In this document: positions 1 to 14,179 of the stretch, piece after piece | How positions within the stretch are numbered: position 1 is the stretch's first letter | Layout: each line of letters begins with the position of its first letter | Assembly (NCBI RefSeq): GCF_910592395.1 | Contig: NC_088313.1 | Coordinates: 9,612,501 to 9,676,500 of the forward strand | Length of the DNA stretch: 64,000 bases | Source: Lineus longissimus | Taxonomy: Eukaryota; Nemertea; Pilidiophora; Heteronemertea; Lineidae | Direction: 5' to 3' | Made by a program: the position numbers and the translations under genes | Notes under the pieces: generated by a model | The model's database searches: none | What the model was told of the DNA's origin: nothing | What the model saw: the letters and a program-made list of their open reading frames with translations, nothing else

Positions 1-224
1 ACACTCCAACATCGGCTTGATGAAGTCTTTTTTCCATTCATTGGTGAAATTTAACCAAATACAAGGCTTTTACTCTTAGATCAGTTTAGACCTCACTTGG
101 CAGGTTGAGACGGACTGTTTGTTCATTTCTCTATTTTCTGCCTTTTGTGAAATATGAGCACATCAATTTCTTCCATTATCTCCTGGTGTCATTTAGGTTC
201 ATCTTCTGTGCGACATGCGACGGG

Positions 225-519
225 TTTTGCTAGATGGGGTCACATCTATGAGTCAACCTTTGGACTTGACCATTATGCGGGCAAGACTGGAAGCATGCAA
301 ATACTGCAGCCGATGGCACCTGTCCTAGAATACCCTTTGCATCTGTTCTACAAATCATTAGCCGAGCTTGGGATGACGTCCCTCCTGAATCCACAGCACG
401 TGCCTTTCAGGTAGCAGGACTCGTCCCGAATGAAAACAGGGAGTACAGAAATATTGCTAATGACCTTCTTGAAGATGAAGATGCTGAGGCCAATGAGATT
501 GATTTTGATGACCTTTAGA
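225..519 (+). pseudogene. C-terminal fragment of a pogo/Tigger-like DDE transposase
   Basis: Reading the plus strand in two frames gives the end of a DDE_1-type transposase. Around 255-280 there is SQPLDLTIMR, the conserved third-aspartate motif (QPLD) of this family. After a frameshift near 290 the frame continues with LQIISRAWDDVPPESTARAF, an acidic tail and a TAG at 517-519. The same tail layout (W, hydrophobic/GL motif, acidic end) is seen in the two larger Tigger-like copies in this window, both on the minus strand. No N-terminal helix-turn-helix part and no first two catalytic aspartates are in view, because the window starts just upstream. An AATAAA lies at 653-658. This is a broken mobile-element gene, not a host gene; the family call is good, the subfamily is unknown. 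Confidence 0.6.
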
Positions 520-529
520 ATGATGATCC

Positions 530-1960
530 AGGTGATGCCTTGTAATTCCACTGTTCCTATGGTCAGAAATCTGAATGTACCTTAGAAGTAATGAGAATTG
601 ATTTAGAAAAGGACATTTTCAAAAACCGAATGTACTGAATTTTTAATGATTGGAAATAAAGTGTAATTTCGGACAGGTCAGTTTTAGTTTTGGTCAGTCA
701 TCTACTGATCTAGGCCCATTCAAAGTTAAGTGATCATTTAAATCAGAATGCATCAATGCTTTCTTCAAACTCTGGCTTACTCATGTCATTTTCAAATGAC
801 ATGAATTAAACATTATCCTATGACAGGACAATCTGTCCTAAACGTGTCTCAATATTCCTTGCGGTAGTGTGTGCTCTGAACACCCCTCTTGTACCCATTA
901 AGTATACTATAATAAGGTATGGCCCGACTAGCGAAAAGACCGATAAAATTCGAACTTACTGTATGTGGAATACGAACTTCCAGGAGATCCGGACTCGCAA
1001 TTTGTCACTTCAAAACATTCTAGTTACGTATAAGTAGAACCTTGTTAGGTGGTATTTATGGTTCATAAGAGTTCCTGGCAACTTGAATATGAGTGTAACA
1101 ACGGGGCTCGAGGTGTTCATGTACATCTTCGTTACTCTAAGTGTCAGCTATATCCCCATATTTCAACGAAAATACGATGAATGCTTACGTGTGTCCGTGT
1201 TTTCACAAAGTAGCTAGGGACTAGATTGAAAACTGTTGATCAGTTTTTACAGCGATTTGAATGATAAAGGTAAACCTCGATTTTGATACCGACATTTTGA
1301 TACGTGTTTCATTGGGGCGTAAAACGTAGTAATGGTGCTAAAATTTACACGACGTGTGTATATTGTCGATCGTAGATGTGGCCAATATTTTAGATAATTG
1401 TTGTGCACCTATCGCTTAGATATACAACTTTAAAAAACAGAATAACAGAATAACCCGACACAGTTGTTTCGTCGCCAGCCTCAGCAAATACGGCGATTTC
1501 TGTCCGTCTAGATGGGCGCGTTACAAACACCTTACAGTTCTGAAAGGAAGTTGCAAAACTTGGGCGTCCCTTATACATGGTTATACCTAGAGGTAGCATT
1601 CAAGTATTCTCAAAATACATGACCACGAGATCATCATTATGATGGTTGCATCATGTGTGCTATGTAACAGGCAGAAAATAAAACGACTTTTGATTGAGAG
1701 CTACCCGACGATAATATTCGTCACAAACGTATTTTACTTGTACTGTCTAATTTGTCGAGTTGATCGACAAATTAGACAAAGGTGTCGTTTATGTAGACGT
1801 GTTGTCTTCAGTCATGGCTCATGTCTGGTCCAGTGCCTTTTACGATTCATGGTTTTATAGCTGAACAAAACTGAGTTTTCTGTTAGCGTATAGGTAATCC
1901 GAAAATGAAACAAACAACCGTTATGCACCCCTTGAGTTAAATTCTGAGTACACGTGGCAA
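530..1960. other. No recognisable gene or repeat
   Basis: AT-rich sequence with only short open frames. I see no domain, splice-supported exon, terminal inverted repeat or clear tandem array here. Confidence 0.5.
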
Positions 1961-1962
1961 AC

Positions 1963-1968
1963 TTTATT
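1963..1968 (-). promoter_or_regulatory. Candidate polyadenylation signal of the VWA gene
   Basis: An AATAAA on the minus strand lies about 140 bases downstream of the VWA gene's stop codon at 2109-2111. The position suits 3'-end formation; hexamers like this are common by chance in AT-rich DNA. Confidence 0.35.
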
Positions 1969-2108
1969 ATAATTTGACCGAGATATGGTCATAGCTTACA
2001 GCTACATTAAGAATTGATAACATGTCAATAATCTATAGCATTGATCCAATGTATCAATGTTTAACATAGATATGTAAAGGAGCTTTACTCCTTTCTAAAA
2101 AGGAACTA

Positions 2109-3735
2109 TTAGGTTTCCTGGCCTTGCAGTCGATCATATTCTGCCTGTTCCATGATGTACATCTCTGCAACCTTCGACTTGATTTCTGAACGGACAACTG
2201 AAAGGGGAAATAACGCCAAGCAATAAAAAAGTCAAGATTTAGTGACAATTAGTATAGGAACATACTCGCTTAGCCTTCAAAATTCTCTACCAGGGCCAAT
2301 AGCCTTGTTTCTTTTCAGAGACAAGCGCATCGAGCTCTAACATGGGAAGACCACAGATGCCGAGAGGTATAAAGCGGTGAGAGTCCATCACTCAATATTG
2401 TATATTATAGGCTACTACACAAGCGCCCTCCATCTACAAATAAAACCGAGGCGAAGGAACACGGGCGAATTCCAGATATTTCATTTTAACACACACTGAG
2501 GAATGGTTCCCAAAAGGAATATGAATCCTAGCTCTGATGATTATCATCCTTACTAATGAGGTTTAATGCCGTTCCTGTATGAAGAAGGTGGTTCTACAAA
2601 ATGAGAAAATGTGGAAAACAATCCATAAACTGTTTTTTTTGGATGAAATGCTGTACACCTGCTCGAGACGAGGGCTCTATAATCATCAGAAGTGCAAGCT
2701 CTGGATGACCCCCTTTAAAATGTCAAGCGATCGCATGATTCGTATTCTTACCTTGACAAGTAGCCTCGATGACGGAAGTAGCGATATTCTCTAAATTGCT
2801 GTAGTCGCTGGCTCGGAATACCATCGACTCGTCACCATTAGTGAAGTACATTGCCAGGAACATGCGACTCCCCATTATTCCGGATGGGAAATTTTCCTCG
2901 GATCCCGTCCCGACCACGAAAAGGTGTATCCCCTCATGTCGGGTGGCTGCTGCTTCTTTGAAGGCGAACAGCGGCCACGAGGGAGCCCCGTCAGTGATCA
3001 GGATGAGCACCTTAGGAGCGGTACACCGTGCACCTGCATCGTACGTCTGGTTCAGCAACTGCGACCGCGCGATGAAAAGTGCGAGGTGCGTATTCGTGTT
3101 GAAATTATCCTCGGGCTGTGTCAGGTCTCGGAATTTGCGCCCGATTTCTGCAGGGCCCTTTTTGTTCGCATCGTCCCCCAGCCAGATTCTCGCAACTGCC
3201 TTATTCGAGAACTCAATCAAGCCGATGTTTAAAGAAGCCACCTTTTCCGCCATCTTGCCAATGGATGCTACGGCAAATTTCTTGACCGCCTCGAAGTCTT
3301 TTCCAGGAATGCTAGCGCTGTTGTCGATGACGAACACCGCATCTAGTTTGTCAACGGGTTCGCATATGCCTGCATTGAAAGAAGTTAAAGTTCGAAGGTA
3401 AACGAAAATATGTTGCACAGCAATCTCCAAAAGCTTCATCGAGTCACATTAATAAGACAAATACAGTATTCGAAATAAAATAGCACGACATATTCTTTCT
3501 TTAATGGAAAGTGTATTTGAAGGAACGCAAATAATCCGCCCTGGCGAATGCATGTTTGTCTTTTGACAAGCATTTGAGCGATTTCTTGCATATCTGTGAA
3601 TCAATAAAGTTGATTGGTGGTACACCCAAGTCTGGAAATTCAGAAAATCGAATGTTTTCTTCCTTTACCTGCAACAGCACTAACTGCCAAACACAACAAC
3701 ATTGCCGCAAAAGTGAAGGAAGGCATCTGGTTCAT
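2109..3735 (-). CDS. Secreted single-VWA-domain protein, three exons
   Basis: Three minus-strand coding exons join cleanly: 3735-3669, 3369-2752 and 2197-2109. Introns begin GT and end AG, both are phase 1, and the product is 257 aa. Residues 1-22 (MNQMPSFTFAAMLLCLAVSA...) form a signal peptide. Residues about 30-225 are a von Willebrand A domain with a complete MIDAS: D38-x-S40-x-S42, T116 and D149 in TDG. C25 and C227 flank the domain and could pair. The tail, residues 229-257, is charged and probably helical. VWA domains with an intact MIDAS bind Mg2+ and protein ligands, so a matrix or body-fluid role is likely. One phase-1/phase-1 exon carrying the whole domain is typical of shuffled extracellular modules. 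The plus-strand open frame across 2841-3401 is only its antisense shadow. Exon structure is strongly supported; the ligand is unknown. Confidence 0.85.
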
Positions 3736-3786
3736 TTTGAGGAACAAGTTGCGTGTATTATTGTAATATAGCAAAGGCATCTCCTA

Positions 3787-3795
3787 CCTTTTATA
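3787..3795 (-). promoter_or_regulatory. TATA box of the VWA gene
   Basis: The minus strand reads TATAAAAGG about 55 bases upstream of the VWA start codon (3733-3735). That places initiation about 25 bases before the ATG and gives a very short leader. It supports the choice of the first ATG, although a second in-frame ATG lies three codons on. Confidence 0.55.
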
Positions 3796-3799
3796 AACT

Positions 3800-5380
3800 T
3801 GATGTAACCAGAGAAGTACTGGTACGGTCTGTGGCAGTCGTTTGTTACTGTATTCAGGACAATGTCTTTGTCCATCCATAAGAGTGAAATAGTGTTTACT
3901 TTCATGGACAGCTGTCCTAACAGCGAACTAAATACATGTAATGGTCAATGCTGATTTTAGAGCTTAACCAAAGCCAGTTGCAGACGCACCAAAAATAAGC
4001 ACGCTACTCTTTTAGTTACCAGTAACGCAAGCAGCATCTTGGTCGAGTAAACAAAGAGATGTACGGCCCATTCTTTCAGTAAAATCAGCCTGTACGTGAA
4101 GGGAAAAAACTTCTCTCCGTGCGCGTCAAATTTCAATTGTTGACAATTAAATGAGGAAAACGAATAACATGCTTTTGTTGGAAACCATAATTGTTGAAAA
4201 AGGGTTGGTGAGTGATAATAACTGCATTTGTTCGTCGGAAACAAGATCGGCGTCTCGTCTGGGCGTTTATAACGCCCACGTCTAAGATGATTCATGTGTC
4301 TTTCTTTGAAGGGTGGCATGTATAGTTATGGCTGACTTCTTGTGAACAAACTGTAAGAGTGTGATTACATAAATGTTACACAGACCTGGGCAGCTGGTGT
4401 CATAGTTGACCGGCTTTAGTTGACACTGTGATAGAGCATTGATGAGGCCTAGCCTAAGGATAATCTAGTGTCGAGCAACACCACTATCTTTTGATAAATG
4501 TGATCTGGTCACATTCGTGAGTTCGATTAGCTTAGTACGACGTGCGCTTTTGGTTTGTGCAGAAACGTTTCTGGATTAGGCTTGGGATCAAAAACACTGA
4601 TCCGACGTATTCAATGCGACCGACCAGATAATGGACTCGTCGATGCCTTTGTCCAGGCATTTTGCATAGATGTATGAGGTACACAAACAATGACACCTGA
4701 CATCGTGTAACACCCCTACAATGGGCCTTTAGCCCCGTCCGAAAGTGTACGACATGTACAACCATTATATAAAGCGCTTTATAAAGAACTGACAAATATA
4801 TGAAGAATCTTTATACTTATTTATTCATTATCAATACGGGAAGAACGTACCAAGTAAATGACGTGACACTTAAATAGGTTAACCCACGTATAAGTCAACA
4901 TCTACATGTATTCTTGAGGCATACTCGTATCTGAACTGAAGCCAAGATGAGTGTTAAAAGCTCTTGGATCCCAAAAGCTGAAAATCCCGGGATCCAAGGG
5001 TGGTCACGTGGTTGCGAAATTTGGTCTGACTTTCACGATGTATAGCGCCCGCATAAAACCGCCAAAGTCCGGTACCGAGGCGCCATCTTCCGATGCATGC
5101 TCTAACTCACCGTACTGTACATCGAACACGCTAAAACAAGCAATAAACTACAGCTCAAGGGAATACAAATATCACTGAGACCGACCTGTCGGTCGTTGGG
5201 AAAAAACGTTATTTCAAAATGACCGACTGGTCGGTAACCGGGATTCAAGAGGTTAATAGTCCGAATCGATGAGATCTACTTTGCCCTTTTTCAAATTGCG
5301 TTGTAGAGCACTTTTAGTGCATGCTCTGTGAAAAAAATTAACAGCTGATAATGGTCTCCATTAAAAGCTGCCAGATATGC
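3800..5380. other. Intergenic, no supported gene
   Basis: Only short open frames without domain features. Near 5180-5240 two short palindromic motifs (GACCGAC...GTCGGTC and GACCGACTGGTCGGT) sit about 45 bases apart; they look like a small foldback, with no evident function. Confidence 0.45.
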
Positions 5381-5382
5381 GA

Positions 5383-5804
5383 CTAAGTAGATGTTTCTGC
5401 ACTGATGATAGCCGGCCCTTCACGAACAGGTTCCCCCAGGTACTTGGCAGTAAGGTTGAAGGTATAAGAAGTTCCTGGGATGAGTCCATCAGCTTTGTAC
5501 TCTGTCCTTGTCGATGGCAGAAATACGCTATATGAACCTCCATACGGCCGGGTACTTTTGCGGAAATCGAGCTGTGGAATAATAAAAAGAATAATGAGAT
5601 TGAATTTCTGCAAGATGAAAACTGATATAGGGTGCCACAAAAAAAACACCTCAACATCCTCGGCCACTTGGTAAGCCTGGGCTACAGCTACAAATACTGT
5701 CTTCTCCCACTTAACCGAGCGCGGCTGAATCGTAAAATGACTAAGTCCAAATGAATAGGTCGATTTTACTGGTGGCAGGCGAACATTAGAAAGAACAGCC
5801 ACAG
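5383..5804 (-). CDS. Fibronectin-III-like exon pair of a larger gene
   Basis: Two minus-strand segments join in phase 0. Exon 5804-5650 follows a TTATCAG acceptor and ends GAG before GTGTTT. Exon 5571-5383 follows a TTATTCCACAG acceptor. Together they read as one fibronectin type III-like module: the second half contains GLIPGTSYTFNLTAKYLGEP followed by REGPA and SAETST, the usual F-G strand pattern of FN3 domains in receptor and matrix proteins. A TAG follows directly (5383-5385) instead of the usual phase-1 donor, so this is either a C-terminal end or a dying exon. No further exons, signal peptide or transmembrane segment were found nearby. It may belong to a receptor-type protein upstream on the minus strand that was disrupted by the Tigger insertion beyond 5.9 kb. 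Parent gene not identified. Confidence 0.45.
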
Positions 5805-6100
5805 CTGATAATTGACTCCCTTTTCGTGGGCAATGCCAATGCCTTCCACGTAAGTGGATAAAAGACATGAACATTGACATGGGGTAGTCCTGTACTGAAT
5901 GAATGAATACAATACAACTAGCGTCCTCATTTTATGCCTATAGTGTCCGTTGACCAGAAATTTCTAATCTAGGGTCTATAATAAATCCAGCTTCATGGGT
6001 CTGCAGAATGTCCCAATAAAGAAGTCTTGCTGTTAACGAATAAATTAAAGAAAAGATTTACTTATCAATTTACCAATCAATTTTATTATCCAAACGGGAT

Positions 6101-8296
<2,196 letters not shown>

Positions 8297-8683
8297 AGTA
8301 GTGGCTGTCAACATCATCTCCATGCTCCATTCCATACGTTAACATCATCAGGGTGCCTGCTAGGCCTACCCACAAAATCCATCGCATTGCGTGCATCTTA
8401 CCAGAAGAACGTGGTCAAAGCAAGATGGCAGACAACAATTATGACATTTGACACGAAAGTGCCCTTTATTGGATTTCCCCAACAAGAAAACGATTCCATA
8501 ATCGATTAGATAAAATAAATTCATTTGAAAGACTCTGGATTGGTCAACCATTTACATGAACTTACGTAACTTCAATAATCATCACCCTGACTGCAGGGAT
8601 TACTGGCCCTGACCGCGACCAGGCGTTATTGAATTGACAACATTTACAAGGTTGTCTTCCTATAACCATTGATCAATATAATT

Positions 8684-8794
8684 GGCTGTCATATTGAATG
8701 TTTGCAGCCCACCGGTAAAAGACTGCCATGTTTCTGGACTTAGTCATTTTCGAGCCATTTTCCTGGCGCTCGGTTAAGTGGGAGAAGACAGTAT
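8684..8794 (+). pseudogene. Decayed inverted copy of the FN3 exon
   Basis: The plus strand here matches the minus-strand FN3 exon at 5804-5650. It shares a 15-base block (GGACTTAGTCATTTT), an upstream AATGTTYGC...CCACCRGTAAAA block, and a perfect 29-base block (8766-8794 against 5694-5722 reverse-complemented) encoding RSVKWEKTV. A small insertion between the blocks breaks the reading frame, and similarity stops abruptly at 8794. It is best read as an inverted partial duplication on the far side of the Tigger-like element. Confidence 0.65.
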
Positions 8795-8799
8795 CTTTA

Positions 8800-9720
8800 T
8801 TGAACGCAATATTATGATTCTTCTCTAACTTTAACACTGGTACTAGTGGTAGCATTCTTAAATTGCCACGATCACACGAGTGAGGCACTTAATTAACTTA
8901 CCAGATAACTCGTTAGACTACCAACCGTTTGGATGGTCCCAACGTAGCCAGACAAATGTAGAACTTCTCGAATTGTTAATATCAGTACCATTTGAAGTTG
9001 GACAGTGCATCATGCTTAAACATTAATTACCAAATGAATAGAATGTAGGCCTTCTATTAGGTCAACTACGGCAAGGAGTCCAATTTAATTTAATTTCGAC
9101 ATTTCACTTCTTTAGGTGTCATCTATTTATTCGGGTTTTATCACCATCTATGCGTCTTTATAAATGTATCGACCTAGATGTCCGATCAAGACCAAAATTA
9201 GTTGATCCGTACGCGATCTCGCTCATGCATAAATTATCGTTGTGATTACTTTTGTAGTTATTCACACAGGCAGCTGGGGTAACAACGTATTATGTCATCA
9301 CCCCTCACTCCTTCCATTTGACAGATTAACTGCGAATACGACAACCAACATAATAGTTATGCACGAGCGATATTTAGCGTACGAATAAAATGGATTTGTC
9401 TTTCGGACACCGTGTAGAAATGACAACAAATAAGTTACAAAGACCTACCGATTGGGTAATCAGTCGGGACGTAGATAGTGGACAGGTTACCATATCTACA
9501 GTCCACTTCCCGGGCCTGGACCTTTACAACGTACGTTTTCGCCGGGTCCGACACGGTAAATTCACCCGTCGTTTCGAAAGGACCTCTGTCTGGTTCCACG
9601 CGGCCATGGCCCCACTTGCGTGGTAGCTGTGGAAGATGCGGTAACTGTGGATCGTGATGGGACGCCAGCTTGATTGAATTGGAGGGTCAAAAGTCGCAGA
9701 ATATTTTTATAACGAGACTC
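8800..9720. other. No supported gene
   Basis: AT-rich spacer. A 78-codon open frame at 9390-9626 has no recognisable domain and no splice or promoter support. Confidence 0.4.
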
Positions 9721-9729
9721 TGTAGAAAA

Positions 9730-10091
9730 GGAGACAAGAATGTCAATTATGGTTAGATGAAGTTTAATTGGTCTCCTGCAGAATGATCTCAATACAATTA
9801 ATACAATACAATATATATACAATTGCAGTAACGGATTCACATGGTGATATAAAAGCTAGCTACAGATTGTACATGTCAATATTAGATAAGCTAAATACAA
9901 CCCGAGAAGTATTTGGGCAGCAGGCATATAGACTTAAATTAAGTACATGTATGACGCGTCATGAGAGCTAAAGGTGTGGTGAAATATAACCGATGAAAAT
10001 TGTAGTAAAAGGTTCGCTTACCTGTAGGAGGGGAGACAAGAATGTCAATTATGGTTAGATGAAGTTTAATTGGTCTCCTGCAGCATGATCT
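9730..10091. repeat. 59/60-base direct repeat, 302 bases apart
   Basis: Blocks 9730-9788 and 10032-10091 are almost identical: GGAGACAAGAATGTCAATTA, then TGGTTAGATGAAGTTTAATT, then GGTCTCCTGCAG, with one mismatch near the end. Each block begins GGAGAC and has the inverse GTCTCC near its end. The layout could be two units of a larger satellite or a recent segmental duplication. Confidence 0.8.
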
Positions 10092-10399
10092 GACGATTCC
10101 GCCTGGGTCAAGATGTTATAAAGCAGGCCTAGACCACGCCCGGAGCCAATCAAAATGCTCGAACCACAAACGACATCCTGTGACCCTCACTAGGATGACC
10201 AATCGACGTCCTCCACGTTTGGACGGTTGGAAAAGGGACATTTTTGGCTGGACCCTGTCGTGCCCGGACGCGAACTTAAGAATTTATATAACTTGTAAAT
10301 CGGACGGTCTCGTTAATCTGAAACGTGCCGTTTTTAATAAAATGCTGACCGGTCCCTTGAGTTTGTTCGGGCACGTAGTATTTAATTAATGATCGTGGC

Positions 10400-12640
10400 A
10401 GTGAGATTTGATTGATCTTTGCCGAAGCGGATGATTAATCCAGAGTTACACCGATCTTCGAAATGCTCAAATAAATGACGTGCCATTGTCCAGTCTATGA
10501 TGACAGGGAGTTATGTCATTAAAAGAGAGTGAAGTGGACGGTCACGTTCAGGCGAGTTGCTGGACGTGTCCTAGACAATATTGTTCAGCTTAAATTGGTG
10601 AAAAGTAGTTTCGTAAACATTGATAAGCATACCTAATAATCTTGACAGTTCTATGAATTAGTAAGAAAATTTGTTAAAGGTTGCACAAAATAGATCGTGT
10701 AAAAAGTTCTAAAATAATTCTAATTCTCGCCTGCACTGGACATTCATTTGGTCCTTCTCAACAATAGTTGATGTTTGCCATTTTTAGAAAAACCTTGTTT
10801 TGAACATCTCTTCAATGGCGAAAAAAGCATAAAGCCGTATTGGCACAATCCATATCTGTAGCTTCTGTCGATATTTGCGTATATTCAAATGGCCGCGGCA
10901 GAGTCAATCACTTTTATTGAGAAATTGTGAAAAGTAGCGAATAATTTACGACAAGGATGAGCGCTTACGTACTCCCTTTTTCAGCAATGAAGCCTTCCGA
11001 TTCAGACCAGGGACAAACTCCTTTCTCGTTGAAAGCCCTGACTTGGAGTCGTAGTCAAAAGAGAGGGGTAGGCCAGTATACCTTGACAGCCGGTAGTCTG
11101 TGTGTGAAAGTCCAAGACTGGAATACTCTTCTTTGAGTATCTAACCTGTTAATGACAGATGGCAAAACGCATGGTATGCATACGTTCAGTTAGGAAGACT
11201 CACGTATGCATGGGCATAGAAATCGAAACGTCGTCTATACACACGTCAATTTTTTTCTGTTGCTGAGAAAATTTCTTTATTGTTGAATTTAAGCAAACGA
11301 ATAAATTGATTCAATGAACTAATTGATTTATCAAAATGTGAGCCCTTGCGTCATACTCGCACAGATTCCTCAGGAAATGCAGGGTGTTTGCATAAATTAA
11401 AGGTCTTTTAAATGCAATCGCTATGAGGTCAACTGTTCGTGCACAATGCCAGGGCGTAAGAAGAAAGCTTTAGCATGACACGTGGCTTGAAACACTGCTG
11501 TGGAGATAACCCTATACGTTCCTTACCTCATACTTAGTGACGTTTTCCACTCTCGGTTTTCGATGGTATACATCAATTAATTCCTCAAATATTATGCCGT
11601 TCCTCGAGGATGAACCGGGGGCGACCCAAGTCCTTGGCAATCTAAGACCCTGGTCTGAAGGGAAGAGAGGTGGGCTCTGATGACAGGAAAAGGTCCACTA
11701 AACGGTCTTACCATGGGAATATTTCATTGTCGTATCCAAGGGCCTGTATTAACTAAGATTCTCAAGTTCGTTTTGGTAACTTTATGTTTGAGAATTTTCT
11801 ATGTTTTGACTGAAGTTGATTCTCAAAGAATCTTATGTCAACTGTTCTCAATATCACGAGAAGATGGCACTGCACGGAAAAAAGCCTAAAAAGATTGGCA
11901 AATTTGTCAGCATTTCGCTGTAGTCGGCTCGTTCTTGGTGATGTCTAGTCCGAAGAAAGTGTATTTGGATATTTAGTGCTTTTTTAGAAGTTTCAGATAA
12001 AATATATGAATTTCAATCAACTGCTGTATTTTCTGTATGAAATTCAAACGAATCCTTGTGCCATGTTTTCGTGAGATGGACAACAGCTCCAGATCTTTGC
12101 GCCCTAAGGAAAAAAAGATACTTACAAGATTCATCTTCACAGTCCGATGTTGTAAAAGCAACATCCAAAAAGGAGGAGGAAGACGGGTAAAGTCGACATC
12201 TTCTAATGGCGTTTGGGCGTCAAATGAGCGTTAAATGAACATCAAGCACGTCGTCATATCCGGTGAACTACTTTCACTTCTATAAGGTCAGCTAAAATTC
12301 TCCCGCACACTACGTACTACATTGGCATTATCTCTTCAGTTGCGGGTCATTTAGAACCCAATATTATTTATTTTGTTACAGCCTGTATGCTGTTAGCCTT
12401 TGTGGACGCCAGTGAGACTTGTTCACAAACACGGTTTATTTTAGGCCTATGCATTTACTTACTTATGTAAGCGCATGGGTTCATTTCTGGCATAGTTTTC
12501 TGTACTCAGCCATTCGTGCACAGAGCTCTGTGGTGAGGAGACCAGAAGAACGTTTGCTCTTGTTTCTCCTTCTTGGACAATTTACTCCAAGGTTCGACGT
12601 TTTGTGATTAATTCTTTCCAAGCCAAATGGAAAGAATGTT
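10400..12640. other. No supported gene
   Basis: Short open frames only. I see no conserved domain, no long inverted repeat and no tandem array. Possible old repeats cannot be judged from this single window. Confidence 0.4.
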
Positions 12641-12726
12641 TTTCTAACTGTGTGTCGGGCTGTGTGTCTCGAGGGATATTTCATATATTATGTAGTATAT
12701 ACAATGTACATAATATATTACATATA

Positions 12727-13409
12727 TTATGTAGCTACAGTACATTATCCTTGGTTCAGTTTTCAGTGATTATCCTTTGTCAGTTGTTAGTATCCAAAGC
12801 CAGACCTGGTACATCTCGAACTATGTATTGGCACAGACCTACACAGACTCGTGCACATGTGATACAGCTATTTCGTATCGTCGTTTTAAAACAAGTCTCT
12901 GTGGCGGCCTCAAGGAGGAGCACTTTACGTTTACCATTACGTGTACGTGTACGTGTTGTCGTACTTCCTGTTAGAATCGATATTATGTACTTCCTGTTGG
13001 ATGTGTACTTCCTGGTTGTCATTCAAGGCCTTCGTGAACCGTGACTTCTCTTTGTCACTCACTTCCGGTACCGGACTTAAACTCATCCTGTTCTTTTTCG
13101 TGACGTCATCTCTACATGTACATGACTGTGTTTCTACTGGCGGATGTGTCTTCAGTTACCGACGGATCGAACTTTTCCTAGCTTTCAATGAGATGTGGTG
13201 TTGACAATTATAATATGTTTATATTTACCTAACTTGTTCCTGTTATTTTAAATAAATTATGTTTGTGTCAAAAACAGCTTCGAGGTTTTGTTCTTGGGGA
13301 AAATATCGGGTGTTTTATGTAGCTACAGTACATTATCCTTGGTTCAGTCTTTAGTGATTATCCTTTGTCAGTTGTTAGTATCCAAAGCTAGACCTGGTAC
13401 ATCTCAAAC
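12727..13409. repeat. ~95-base direct repeats flanking a 490-base segment
   Basis: The block TTATGTAGCTACAGTACATT...CCAGACCTGGTACATCTC occurs at about 12727-12821 and again at 13315-13409 with about four differences. The segment between carries an AATAAA-like signal near 13250. This could be a small retroelement with terminal direct repeats, a duplicated LTR fragment or a tandem duplication; no coding sequence helps decide. Confidence 0.55.
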
Positions 13410-14179
13410 AAATTCATTCACCCATGTTGAAAGTTATGGAAAACTTCGTAAAAGTTTGTAATTGACTTTATAGAAGTGTAACGGGAATATATCTATGAAC
13501 TAAATGCCTACTACCATGATTGGGAAAGTCCCCAAATTGAACTTCGAGAGGTCGTGAAAATGATCAGCTTGTCTTGGGAGAGGATCAGTGCTGATGCTGT
13601 GCGCACTTTTGGAGCTGGAGATAGCCGTCTGCTCAATTATTGAAGACAGTGAAGGTCAACAAGTAGAACTTGGTCAATTAGCTGAAATTGAACAGAGTGA
13701 CAAGGAAGATGATTTACAGTTTTTAGATGAAAACCAGAATATCAAGAATAAACAAAATTGTTATTTGCTTCATCAGATAAAGTGTATCCATATCCCGGTG
13801 AAAGTCAGATAAAGTGTATCCATATCTCGGTGAAAGGAATGGTAAGTTGCCATTGAAATAATATATCTGCCTTCCCTTCATTTACACCATAACATTTCAT
13901 CCGTCGTAAGCAATCAACGGTTGCAACACTCTTCCCATTTCTAAGGACAGCTTTGATTTTGCGTTTCGAGTGCTGCAGGATTTTAGGCGAATATGGACAG
14001 TCCACAATCTAGCCAAATGTTCTGAAGCTTTGACAACACATGTAACATGTTTCAACATTGTTCCAGGTTACCTCCAGGACTGACATAACTGGCATGAGTG
14101 TCCCGTAACGCGCAGGTCACTTAATAGTTCGGGTCATCAATGTTTATTGTTGGAGTAAAATGGACATCATCGCTATTAG

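Noticed and set aside
2841-3401. 186-codon plus-strand open frame
   Set aside because: It lies antisense to the VWA exon, which has MIDAS residues and matching splice sites; the plus frame has no domain.
10180-10389. 69-codon frame MTLTRMTNRRPPRL...
   Set aside because: No domain, splice site, signal peptide or homology recognised; length is within chance for this composition.
12604-13044. 146-codon plus frame with hydrophobic runs
   Set aside because: It runs across a direct repeat and low-complexity GTGTACGTGT sequence, with no recognisable domain; likely chance.
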